In this document: piece by piece, positions 7,097 through 14,619 of the stretch
How the letters are laid out: every line of letters starts with the position of its first letter
Numbering within the stretch: position 1 is the stretch's first letter
Source: Nitrospinota bacterium
GTDB lineage: Bacteria; Nitrospinota; Nitrospinia; JACRGO01
Length of the DNA stretch: 18,665 bases
NCBI GenBank assembly: GCA_016212295.1
Contig: JACRGO010000023.1
Coordinates: 1-18,665 of the forward strand
Direction: 5' to 3'
Translations under genes and position numbers: made by a program
The notes under the pieces: generated by a model
The model's input: only the letters and a program-made list of their open reading frames with translations
Told to the model about the DNA's origin: nothing
The model's database searches: none

Positions 7097-8389
7097 ATGG
7101 GATTTAAGGAAATGAGAAAAACCGTACTTCTCGTGGTAGTTTTAGCGGCGTTTTTCACCTTCATGGTGTTGGATGAAAGGACATTCGCCGCGGTAACGAA
7201 AAAGACGAGACCCGCAAAATTGGTAATATACGCCAAACTTGAAGACAGCAATGGCAGATTGACCGCTCTAAAGGCGGCCCCCATCTACGTAAATGAGGAG
7301 CTTAAGGGGAAGGGAAGCGTGACCTTGCCGGGACTCGACGCCGGAAATTACCGGGTCAATTTCGGTTATCTTAAAGGATATGAGGTGCATGACCCTGAAG
7401 GCGGGGAGACAGTGGTCAACTTGCAGCCAGGGAAAAGCAAGAGCGTCATAGGGAAATATAAAGCCGGCGCCCTGACCGCGGCGCAAAAAGGGACGCTGAA
7501 CGCTCAGACAGTGGCCGGTAAGGACCAAGTGAAAGCGCCTATCAGCATAGATGGCGCCTTTATAGGGACCGGAAAAGTATCCATCGATCTCGAGGCCAGA
7601 AAACAAAAATATGTTGTAAGCTTTGGCTACCTGGACGGTTACACGATCATTTCTCCTCCAAAGGGAGTAAGGGAAATTCCCATCCTGGCGAAAAAGACCG
7701 CCAATGTAAAGGCCCAATATAGAAAGCTCAATGCAAACGAAATAGATGCGACCGCTCCAACCACCAAGGCTGATCCGACCCCAAAGAAGGGCGAGGTATA
7801 CAACCTCCCGGTGGATGTTGGGTTAACATGCGCGGATCCCAGGGTAGGAAAAAGGGTCACCTCCGGCTGCGAATTCACTTATTACACCGACAATGGGAAA
7901 GAGCCAACCAACACCTCCACTGTTTATACGGATAAGCTCACTCTTACCACCTCCAAGACGCTGAAGTTTTTCAGCGTGGATTACGCTGGGAACGCGGAAA
8001 AGGCCAATACCGTTGACTACACAGTGAAAATAGTGGATAAAATCGCGCCTATCACTGCTGTTTCAAAGGCCACCAATGCCACGTGGGGAACTACAAAATA
8101 CACTGTGGCTTCAGGGGCAACGACCTTGATAACCCTTGGATGCACGGACACGGCGGGAACGGGATTCACGCCCGTGGGATGCAAGGCCACCTATTACCAG
8201 ACCACGGAGAAGGGAGTCACCAGCGCCGAGCAAACCTATGACTCCACAAAAGGGATCACGCTTGGGCCTAAGCCGAAATCCTCCGGGACCGTCACCTTGA
8301 CCTATTACAGTATAGATAAGGCATTAAACAAGGAGGTGTCTAAATCCACGACATTCTACTTTGCCTCATCGGGGACGTTCACCATGTGA
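7097..8389 (+). CDS. Secreted protein with two PEGA-like and two chitobiase-C-like repeats
   Basis: An N-terminal signal peptide (MRKTVLLVVVLAAFFTFMVL, likely cut near 31-33, FAA|V) marks export. Residues 37-210 hold two related beta-rich units, seen as YRVNFGYLKGYEV (85-97) and YVVSFGYLDGYTI (172-184), resembling PEGA-type domains. Residues 218-430 hold two Ig-like units similar to chitobiase/hexosaminidase C-terminal (CHB_HEX_C) domains: LTC(245)...GC(258)EFTYYT...LKFFSVDYAGN and LGC(349)...GC(362)KATYYQT...LTYYSIDKALN. Each has a cysteine pair 13 positions apart, probably a disulfide. No catalytic domain is seen, so a structural or binding role at the cell surface is inferred. GGGGG lies about 4 nt before the chosen ATG; an ATG at 7112 is an alternative. 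It has its own promoter and terminator, so it is monocistronic. Confidence 0.8.
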   Translation: MGFKEMRKTVLLVVVLAAFFTFMVLDERTFAAVTKKTRPAKLVIYAKLEDSNGRLTALKAAPIYVNEELKGKGSVTLPGLDAGNYRVNFGYLKGYEVHDPEGGETVVNLQPGKSKSVIGKYKAGALTAAQKGTLNAQTVAGKDQVKAPISIDGAFIGTGKVSIDLEARKQKYVVSFGYLDGYTIISPPKGVREIPILAKKTANVKAQYRKLNANEIDATAPTTKADPTPKKGEVYNLPVDVGLTCADPRVGKRVTSGCEFTYYTDNGKEPTNTSTVYTDKLTLTTSKTLKFFSVDYAGNAEKANTVDYTVKIVDKIAPITAVSKATNATWGTTKYTVASGATTLITLGCTDTAGTGFTPVGCKATYYQTTEKGVTSAEQTYDSTKGITLGPKPKSSGTVTLTYYSIDKALNKEVSKSTTFYFASSGTFTM

Positions 8390-8422
8390 CCCCAGGCATT
8401 ATTGATTAAAAACGCTAAACCG

Positions 8423-8455
8423 AAAAGGGGGGGCCGCCCGGCCCCCCTTTTTTTT
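8423..8455 (+). terminator. Strong intrinsic terminator after the secreted-protein gene
   Basis: GGGGGGCC (8428-8435) pairs with GGCCCCCC (8440-8447) around a GCCC loop, preceded by AAAA and followed by eight T (8448-8455). It ends only 14 bp before the gcvT ATG, so gcvT needs read-through, relief of termination, or a promoter overlapping this region. Confidence 0.9.
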
Positions 8456-8469
8456 AACAAAAAGATTAC

Positions 8470-9585
8470 ATGGCTGGCATGAAAAAAACCCCTCTTTTTG
8501 AAACACACCAGGCCCTGAACGCCAAAATCATAGATTTCGGTGGATGGGGAATGCCGGTTCAATACTCAAGCGTCCTGGAAGAGCACAGGGCTGTCCGGAA
8601 CGCCGCCGGCCTGTTCGACGTGAGCCACATGGGGGAAATCGAGGTGAAGGGCAGGGACGCCTTGGCGCTCCTTCAATCCCTGGCAACCAACGACGTCTCC
8701 AAAATCCCGGATTCAGGCGCTCAATACACCGTGATGTGCTATCCCAACGGCGGGACAGTGGACGACCTTCTCATATATCGCCACTCCCAGGACCATTACC
8801 TGCTCTGCGTGAACGCCTCAAATATTGAAAAGGACTTTCAGTGGATATTGGAAAATAACAAGACCCCGGCGGAGGTCACGGACCTCAGCCCCCAAACCGC
8901 GCAACTTGCCATACAGGGGCCTCGATCAGAGTTTGTCATGCAAAAGCTAACGGAGACCGACCTTTCCTCAATCCGTTATTACCACTTCCAGCGCGGAAAA
9001 ATTCACGGAATAGAGTCCATTATCGCCAGGACCGGGTACACAGGCGAGGACGGATTTGAAATCTTCCTCCCTGCCGGAAAAGCCGCTGATTTATGGAGAG
9101 AAATCTCCGAGGCTGGGAAGGAGGAGGGTCTTCTTCCAGTTGGACTCGGCGCCAGGGACACCTTGCGCCTGGAAATGGGATACCCGCTTTATGGGCATGA
9201 ATTGGACCAGGACCACGGCCCTCTGTGCGCTGGCCTTGGATGGATAGTTAAAATGGACAAGGAAAGCAATTTTAGCGGGAATTTCATTGGAAGGGACGCC
9301 CTGTTGAGGCAGAAGGAGCAAGGGCCTGGAGAGCGGTTAATAGGATTTGAAATCCCAGGGCGAGGAATTCCCAGGGCTGAATACCCTATTCTGAAGAACG
9401 GAGAGGTAATCGGCAAGGTGACGAGTGGTTCCTTTTCGCCTTCCCTTAACAAGGGTATAGGCATGGGATATGTCAGAACAGAGTATGCGGCGCCGGGGGG
9501 AGAGCTGGAAATCGGCATCCGTTCCAATACCGCCCCATGCGTGGTGGTTAAGACGCCGTTTTGTAAGAGCAAGGTGAAAAAATAA
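8470..9585 (+). CDS. gcvT: Glycine cleavage system T protein (aminomethyltransferase)
   Basis: GcvT moves the methylene group from aminomethyl-lipoyl GcvH to tetrahydrofolate, releasing ammonia. Family marks are clear: TPLFETHQALNAKIIDFGGWGMPVQY, FDVSHMGEIEVKG, YPNGGTVDDLLIYR (D98/D99 contain the catalytic Asp), RTGYTGEDGFEIF and LGARDTLRLEMGYPLYGHEL. Its length, 371 aa, is normal. Starts at 8470 and 8479 (MKKTPLF) are both possible; neither has a good Shine-Dalgarno, and the second fits the family better. It is the first gene of gcvT-gcvH-gcvPA and sits immediately after a terminator. Confidence 0.95.
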   Translation: MAGMKKTPLFETHQALNAKIIDFGGWGMPVQYSSVLEEHRAVRNAAGLFDVSHMGEIEVKGRDALALLQSLATNDVSKIPDSGAQYTVMCYPNGGTVDDLLIYRHSQDHYLLCVNASNIEKDFQWILENNKTPAEVTDLSPQTAQLAIQGPRSEFVMQKLTETDLSSIRYYHFQRGKIHGIESIIARTGYTGEDGFEIFLPAGKAADLWREISEAGKEEGLLPVGLGARDTLRLEMGYPLYGHELDQDHGPLCAGLGWIVKMDKESNFSGNFIGRDALLRQKEQGPGERLIGFEIPGRGIPRAEYPILKNGEVIGKVTSGSFSPSLNKGIGMGYVRTEYAAPGGELEIGIRSNTAPCVVVKTPFCKSKVKK

Positions 9586-9588
9586 TAG

Positions 9589-9692
9589 AACCGCAAAGAC
9601 GCAAAGTACGACCAAGGAAGATAAAATTTCACGTGAAATTATTGGGGCGCCAATTGAAGTTCACAAGTATTGGGGACCGGGGCTTTGCGGTT
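9589..9692. repeat. Inverted AACCGCAAAG pair enclosing a palindrome, gcvT-gcvH gap
   Basis: AACCGCAAAG (9589-9598) is inverted as CTTTGCGGTT (9683-9692). Between them lies a perfect 16-bp palindrome AATTTCACGTGAAATT (9625-9640). The outer arms belong to the same word family as 5282-5434. The whole fills the 134-bp gap inside the gcv operon. Confidence 0.7.
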
Positions 9693-9719
9693 AAAAAAAT
9701 TTAAAAAGGAGAGTACCTT

Positions 9720-10112
9720 ATGAATTTCCCAAGCAATCTCTTATACACAAAGGAACATGAATGGATCAGCGTCGATGGCGGCAAGGCCAGGATAGGCGTC
9801 ACCGATTACGCCCAAAGCCAGCTTGGCGACATTGTCTTCGTGGAGGTCCCGGAAGCGGGCCGGCGCCTTAAAAAACAGGAGACCTTCGGCGTCGTGGAGT
9901 CCGTTAAGACCGTGTCCGATATCTACTCCCCGGTTGGAGGAGAGGTCTTGAGCGTGAATGCCGGATTGGAGGCGGCCCCGGAATTGGTCAACCAGTCTCC
10001 GTACGAAAAGGGGTGGATGATCGAGATTCGCATAGGAGACCAGGGCGAATTGGCCGGACTTCTCTCCGCCGAGGCATACAGGAAATACGTGGAGGAAGAG
10101 GCCGGACAATGA
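9720..10112 (+). CDS. gcvH: Glycine cleavage system H protein (lipoyl carrier)
   Basis: GcvH carries the aminomethyl group on a lipoyl arm between the P, T and L proteins. The lipoylation lysine is K63 in GVVESVKTVSDIYSPVGGEV. The N-terminal LYTKEHEWISVDGGKARIGVTDYAQSQLGDIVFVEVP is canonical. At 130 aa it has the normal length. AAAGGAG about 9 nt upstream supports the ATG at 9720. Its stop overlaps the gcvPA start (ATGA, 10109-10112), showing translational coupling. Confidence 0.96.
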   Translation: MNFPSNLLYTKEHEWISVDGGKARIGVTDYAQSQLGDIVFVEVPEAGRRLKKQETFGVVESVKTVSDIYSPVGGEVLSVNAGLEAAPELVNQSPYEKGWMIEIRIGDQGELAGLLSAEAYRKYVEEEAGQ

Positions 10113-11458
10113 CGAACCGATACATCCCCAACACGCCGGAGGACCGCTCGGAAATGCTGGAAGCCATCGGGGTGGGTTCCATTGAGGACCTCTGGAAGAC
10201 CATCCCCGAAGATCTGAGGCTTAAGTCCAGGCTCCGCCTTCCTTCCGCCTTGCCGGAGCCCGACCTGCTCCGCCATTTGAAAAACATGAGCGGACAAAAC
10301 TCCGACGTGGGGCGTTTCCCCTCCTTCCTTGGGGCCGGCGCTTATAACCACTACATCCCCTCGGCGGTGAACCATCTTGCCTCGCAGCCGGGATTCTACA
10401 CCGCTTACACGCCTTACCAGCCGGAGGTCAGCCAGGGGATACTTCAAGCCATATTCGAATTCCAGTCCTACATCACTTTGCTGGCAGGCCTGGACGTTGC
10501 CAACGCCTCGATGTACGACGGTCCCTCGGCGGCGGCAGAGGCCGTCCTCATGGCTAAGAGGGTAACAAAAAGGGATGAGGTGATCATTCCAAGGAACGCG
10601 CACCCGGAGTACAGGCAGGTTATAGAAACCTATATACGCGATCTCGATATGAAGATTGTGGAAGCCCCTTTCCTGGAAGACGGGCGGATTGATTATGACG
10701 CGGTTAAAAAGTCATTAAACGATAAAACAGCGGCCCTGGTTGTTCAGAACCCCAATTTTTTCGGATGCGTGGAAACGCCTGAGGCCATTTCCCAATCCCT
10801 CCGGGAAAACTGCACCCTTCTGATCCAGACCACGGTCGAGGCCCTCTCCCTGGCCATCCTTAAATCGCCAGGAGAATGCGGGGCCGACATATTCGCGGGT
10901 GAGGGGCAATCCTTCGGGAACCCTCTTTCCTTCGGTGGGCCTTATGTAGGGCTTTTCGCGGCCAGGAAGGATTTCATCAGGAACATGCCCGGCCGGTTGG
11001 TTGGGGAGACCCTGGACAAAAAAGGAAAGAGGGGATACGTGCTGACCCTTTCCACAAGGGAGCAGCATATAAGAAGGGACCGCGCCACTTCCAACATTTG
11101 CAGCAACCAGTCCCTTTGCGCCATAAGGAGCGCCATCTATTTATCCACGCTCGGCAAAAAGGGCGTCCGCGGCCTGGCCTTGATGAACATGAGGAAGGCC
11201 GCGTACATGCGGAAAAAGATTTCTTCCCTTCCAGGATACCGGGCCTTGTTTTCCGCTCCGGTTTTTAACGAGTTCGTTGCCGGAACGCCTGTCCCTCCTG
11301 AAGAGATCAACGAAGCCCTGGAAAAGGAAGGGATTATAGGAGGCCTTGATCTTGGAAAATTTTACCCGGAACTTGGCAACGCCATGCTTTTTTGCGCCAC
11401 GGAAATGGTCCGCAAGGAAGACATGGACCGGCTGGTGGATGTTCTAAGCCGTTATTGA
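10109..11458 (+). CDS. gcvPA: Glycine dehydrogenase (decarboxylating) subunit 1
   Basis: This is the N-terminal half of the split P protein, which decarboxylates glycine in complex with GcvPB (the PLP-lysine subunit). Signature segments: FLGAGAYNHYIPSAVNHLASQPGFYTAYTPYQPEVSQG, then ANASMYDGPSAAAEA, then GEGQSFGNPLSFGGPYVGLFA, then TLSTREQHIRRDRATSNICSNQ. The frame is open further upstream to 10013, but those residues lie inside gcvH; the ATG at 10109 (MTNRYIPNT) overlaps the gcvH stop by 4 bp and gives the usual 449 aa. gcvPB, normally next, is not found downstream. Confidence 0.95.
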   Translation: MTNRYIPNTPEDRSEMLEAIGVGSIEDLWKTIPEDLRLKSRLRLPSALPEPDLLRHLKNMSGQNSDVGRFPSFLGAGAYNHYIPSAVNHLASQPGFYTAYTPYQPEVSQGILQAIFEFQSYITLLAGLDVANASMYDGPSAAAEAVLMAKRVTKRDEVIIPRNAHPEYRQVIETYIRDLDMKIVEAPFLEDGRIDYDAVKKSLNDKTAALVVQNPNFFGCVETPEAISQSLRENCTLLIQTTVEALSLAILKSPGECGADIFAGEGQSFGNPLSFGGPYVGLFAARKDFIRNMPGRLVGETLDKKGKRGYVLTLSTREQHIRRDRATSNICSNQSLCAIRSAIYLSTLGKKGVRGLALMNMRKAAYMRKKISSLPGYRALFSAPVFNEFVAGTPVPPEEINEALEKEGIIGGLDLGKFYPELGNAMLFCATEMVRKEDMDRLVDVLSRY

Positions 11459-11605
11459 ACCTAAATTTTTCATTTAAAAATCTTTTTCCTGCCTTCCTGG
11501 CTTCCTAATATACTAATTATTTATAAGGAATGCATGAAACCAGGAGAAAAAGAGAAATCACTTCTCAGGTGAAAAAATATAGTTATTTTTATTTCCGCTC
11601 GTCGT

Positions 11606-11655
11606 GGATTACAAATCCTGGCGGAAGATGCGTTACAGGTTGCAAACCTGTAACG
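11606..11655. repeat. REP-like paired palindromes after gcvPA
   Basis: GGATT-ACA-AATCC (11606-11618) and CGTTACAGGTT-GCA-AACCTGTAACG (11631-11655, 11-bp perfect stem) lie 12 bp apart in the 284-bp gap between gcvPA and the methyltransferase gene. Two adjacent hairpins with fixed spacing recall REP/BIME elements mobilised by TnpA_REP transposases. No such transposase is in the window. The remaining gap holds AT-rich sequence and a CTGATCCCTGACACCTG copy (11710-11726). Confidence 0.7.
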
Positions 11656-11742
11656 AGCAGTAAAGGGCAAATATTGACGGGAATAGATTTCGTTTGTTTT
11701 TCCTGACTCCTGATCCCTGACACCTGTAAACTATTACTTGAA

Positions 11743-13044
11743 ATGAAAACCTCCCACAGGATCATCTCCGGCGATTCCAGGCAAATGAAGGAAACCGGGG
11801 ACGAATCAGTCCACCTTGTCATCACCTCCCCCCCGTATTGGCAGTTGAAGGACTATGGCGGCGGGGAGCAGATAGGCTACAACAATACCTACGAGGAGTA
11901 CATCAACAACCTGAACCTGGTATGGAAGGAATGCCACAGGGTATTGCACAAGGCCTGCCGCTTATGCGTAAACATCGGAGACCAGTTCGCGCGCTCAGTT
12001 TATTACGGCAGATACAAGGTTATCCCCATCAGGACGGAGATCATCAAATTCTGCGAGGCCGCGGGTTTTGATTACATGGGCGCGGTGATATGGCAAAAGG
12101 TCACCACCACAAACACAAGCGGCGGAGCAACCATCATGGGTTCCTTTCCCTATCCTAGGAACGGGATCCTCAAACTTGATTACGAATTCATCCTGCTTTT
12201 CAAGAAACCCGGCGACCCGCCTCCAGTATCACAGGAAATAAAAGAGCAATCCAAAATGTCCACGGAGGAATGGAACCAATTCTTCGCCGGACATTGGAAC
12301 TTTACCGGTGAGAAGCAAGGCCGCCATATAGCCATGTTTCCGGAAGAGCTGCCTAGGCGGCTCATTAAAATGTTCAGCTTCGTGGGTGACACAGTGTTAG
12401 ACCCCTTTCTTGGGAGCGGGACCACCTCCCTTGCCGCTAAAAACCTTGGCCGGAATTCCGTGGGATATGAAATCAACGAGGAATTTCTCCCAATTATAGA
12501 GGAAAAAATAGGGTGTAATCAGACATCAATGTTCGATGAGGCCGATTTCCGGATAATCAGGCAAAAAAAGCCGCCCAAGGGACACTTTGCAAGGGAAATC
12601 GAAAAACTTCCTTATATATTCAAGGACAAGGTGATTTTTGATAAAAAGGCGGACCCGAAAAAATTCCGGTTCGGCTCTAGGATAGACGCGACCCGTTCAA
12701 TGCGGGAGACATACTTTTCCGTAAGGGAAGTCCTTGACGCCGCGACCCTGGTTCTGAGCGACGGCAGGACGGTCAAGCTGCTGGGGGTGAAGCAAAGCCC
12801 TGGAACGCTGGAGGAGGCGGTGCGGTTTCTCCAGGAAAAAACCAAGGGGCAAAGGGTATTTCTGAGGTCCGATCCAAAGCGGAATGGCGAGGACAACGGC
12901 GTCCTGTTTTATATGTACCTGAAGAACAGGACTTGCCTGAATGCCCGCATGATTAAATCCGGTTTTTCGGATGTGGACACGGACCTGGATTACAGGATGA
13001 AGAAAAGGTTTTTGAGATACTCGAAGAGCATTGAACGCGGATAA
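11743..13044 (+). CDS. Beta-class DNA methyltransferase fused to an SNase-like domain
   Basis: The N-terminal 260 residues form an amino-methyltransferase: catalytic motif IV TSPPYW (28-33) comes before the SAM-binding motif DPFLGSGTT (220-228), which is the beta-class order. SPPY suggests N4-cytosine or N6-adenine methylation; the target site cannot be told. A linker (260-320) leads to a C-terminal region (about 325-428) that reads like a staphylococcal-nuclease/Tudor-SN OB fold: VREVLDAATLVLSDGRTVKLLGV, EAVRFLQEKTKGQRVFL, NGVLFYMYLKN, LNARMIKSGFSDV. The SNase catalytic residues look changed (R35-like is K345, R87-like is V387, the PE motif is PG), so nuclease activity is doubtful and DNA binding more likely. 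No restriction gene is adjacent. No clear ribosome binding site precedes the ATG. Confidence 0.85.
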   Translation: MKTSHRIISGDSRQMKETGDESVHLVITSPPYWQLKDYGGGEQIGYNNTYEEYINNLNLVWKECHRVLHKACRLCVNIGDQFARSVYYGRYKVIPIRTEIIKFCEAAGFDYMGAVIWQKVTTTNTSGGATIMGSFPYPRNGILKLDYEFILLFKKPGDPPPVSQEIKEQSKMSTEEWNQFFAGHWNFTGEKQGRHIAMFPEELPRRLIKMFSFVGDTVLDPFLGSGTTSLAAKNLGRNSVGYEINEEFLPIIEEKIGCNQTSMFDEADFRIIRQKKPPKGHFAREIEKLPYIFKDKVIFDKKADPKKFRFGSRIDATRSMRETYFSVREVLDAATLVLSDGRTVKLLGVKQSPGTLEEAVRFLQEKTKGQRVFLRSDPKRNGEDNGVLFYMYLKNRTCLNARMIKSGFSDVDTDLDYRMKKRFLRYSKSIERG

Positions 13045-13055
13045 CATATATTATC

Positions 13056-13073
13056 GCGGCGCGGCTTCGCCGC
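13056..13073. repeat. GC-rich hairpin after the methyltransferase gene
   Basis: GCGGC-TTC-GCCGC (13061-13073), extendable to GCGGCG...CGCCGC (13056-13073), lies 11 bp after the methyltransferase stop. There is no T-run, so it is not a convincing terminator. Confidence 0.45.
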
Positions 13074-13087
13074 AACCAAAGGGAAAA

Positions 13088-13240
13088 CAAAATCCCAAAT
13101 GACAAATAGCAAATTACAAATAAACTACAAATTACAATTACTGAATGTCCAAAACAACTACATTTCCTTGTTTGTCATTTGTAATTTTGGTTATTGAGAT
13201 TTATTTGTTATTTGACAATTGAGATTTGGAGTTTCATAAA
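13088..13240. repeat. CAAATGACAAAT-type repeats in facing orientations
   Basis: AAATGACAAATAGCAAATTACAAAT-like text (about 13090-13140) faces TTTGTCATTTGTAATTTTGG-like text (about 13170-13240). They form an imperfect, AT-rich inverted pair in the 556-bp gap (13045-13600). No coding sequence is supported in this gap. Confidence 0.6.
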
Positions 13241-13270
13241 ACTTGCTGAAATTGGTTTATAATCAAAAAA

Positions 13271-13511
13271 TTTGTAACTACTCAGCGAAATATTATATAA
13301 CCCCGATAGTCGCCGTTAAATGCATCTTTACATCCCCCTTAATCCCCCTTTGTTAAGGGGGAATGGGTTGTGCCGTCCATCGCCCAGACATCGCCTAATT
13401 CCCCCTTGGAAAAGGGGGCCAGGGGGATGTAAAAAGACCGCAGGCTCCCTTTAACTATAAAAATTCAGTTTTAAGGAGAACAAAAATAAAAACACACTGA
13501 ATAGTTACAAA
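13271..13511. repeat. Nested inverted-repeat unit upstream of the prenyl synthase gene
   Basis: The outer arms TTTGTAACTACTCAGCG (13271-13287) and CACTGAATAGTTACAAA (13495-13511) are inverted with 15 of 17 matches. Inside lies a second inverted pair, TTTACATCCCCC (13327-13338) and GGGGGATGTAAA (13422-13433), itself enclosing CCCCCTTT/AAGGGGG hairpins. No flanking duplication was found. Similar G/C-run hairpins occur at 4418-4493. Confidence 0.65.
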
Positions 13512-13600
13512 AATTTTATGTATTTGTTGTACAGATTAAATTTTTTAAAAATCTGTGTAATCCGCGTCATCCGCGTTCTATTAGAAAAATAAAAACTCAC

Positions 13601-14491
13601 ATGCAATCAAACCTGAAATCCGTTCTGGACACAAAGAAAGCGGCTGTTGAAGGCGCGCTTGGAATTTATTCTTCTTGCAGCGGCGACGGTCCGGCTGAAA
13701 TACACGAGGCCATGGGATACAGCCTCTTTTCAAACGGGAAAAGAATCCGTCCCATATTGGCCCTGCTCACAAGCGAGGCAGTGGGAGGGTCCGAGGAAGA
13801 GACCCTTCCAGCGGCTTGCGCAATGGAGATGATCCACACCGCGTCCCTTATACTGGACGACCTCCCGTGCATGGATAACGCCTCCTACCGGAGGGGAATC
13901 GAGACCTGCCACAGGAAATTCGGCGAATCAACCGCCATCCTTGCATCAATGGCCCTCTTGAACAAGGCATACCGTGTGCTGGCCGAGTGGGACGCGTCCG
14001 GCAAAAAGGGGGAGCGGCTTAAGCTGCAAGTCCTGAAGGAAATACCGGAACTGGTGGGGCCGGCCGGGATTATCGGGGGCCAGATAGCGGACCTGGCCTC
14101 GGAAGGTAAGGCGCTGGACTTCGAGGCCCTGGAATATATTCACAGCAGGAAAACCGGCTCGCTGTTCATAGGGAGCATCAGGATCGGGGCCATTATCGGC
14201 GGGGCGTCCGAACAGGAACTCAGGGCGGCCACCAACTTCGCGAAGAATTTAGGACTCGCCTTTCAGATTCAAGACGATATCCTGGACGAGACCGGGGACC
14301 TCCAATCCATGGGAAAAGAGGGAAAGATGGACAAGAGAAGGAGCAATTTCGTCTCCTTTTGCGGAGTGGACAAGGCGTCGGAAATCGTCAGGGAACTCAC
14401 CGGACACGCGGTACTGTCATTGCAAATTTTCGGGGACCGGGCAAGGTGGCTAAAGGAAGCCGCTTATTATCTTGCGGTCCGGGACCATTAG
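13601..14491 (+). CDS. Polyprenyl diphosphate synthase (GGPP/FPP synthase type)
   Basis: This is a trans-isoprenyl diphosphate synthase that condenses IPP with allylic diphosphates. Motifs: NGKRIRP (45-51), the first Asp-rich motif DDLPCMD (86-92) followed by RRG, and the second Asp-rich motif DDILD (225-229) in LAFQIQDDILDETGD. The first motif has the two-residue insertion (DDX4D) of bacterial FPP and type II GGPP synthases. The residue five positions before it is Ala (A81 in HTASLILDD) rather than aromatic, as in CrtE-type GGPP synthases, so a C20 product is plausible but unproved. Its length of 296 aa is normal. No clear Shine-Dalgarno precedes the ATG at 13601. No partner isoprenoid gene is adjacent. 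Confidence 0.88.
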   Translation: MQSNLKSVLDTKKAAVEGALGIYSSCSGDGPAEIHEAMGYSLFSNGKRIRPILALLTSEAVGGSEEETLPAACAMEMIHTASLILDDLPCMDNASYRRGIETCHRKFGESTAILASMALLNKAYRVLAEWDASGKKGERLKLQVLKEIPELVGPAGIIGGQIADLASEGKALDFEALEYIHSRKTGSLFIGSIRIGAIIGGASEQELRAATNFAKNLGLAFQIQDDILDETGDLQSMGKEGKMDKRRSNFVSFCGVDKASEIVRELTGHAVLSLQIFGDRARWLKEAAYYLAVRDH

Positions 14492-14619
14492 AGCCTCCCG
14501 CGAGCAAGTAGCTAGCGCAACACTTTCTACTGGCGAGTGGTGACGTCTTCGTGAATGCCTATTGTATGGGAGTAGAGTGTCGTGTCAAACGGGGGGAGTC
14601 GCTGAGCCATTTGGGATTT

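Noticed and set aside
10013-10108. Upstream-extended GcvPA start at 10013
   Set aside because: The extra 32 residues lie in gcvH in another frame; the ATG at 10109 gives the family-standard N terminus and ATGA coupling.
11743-13044. Restriction-modification system
   Set aside because: Only a methyltransferase is present; neither neighbour is a restriction enzyme, and the SNase-like domain lacks its catalytic residues.
14492-14619. tRNA or small RNA in the gap between the prenyl synthase gene and ptsP
   Set aside because: No cloverleaf, conserved arms or clear terminator could be made out; the gap shows nothing I can support.
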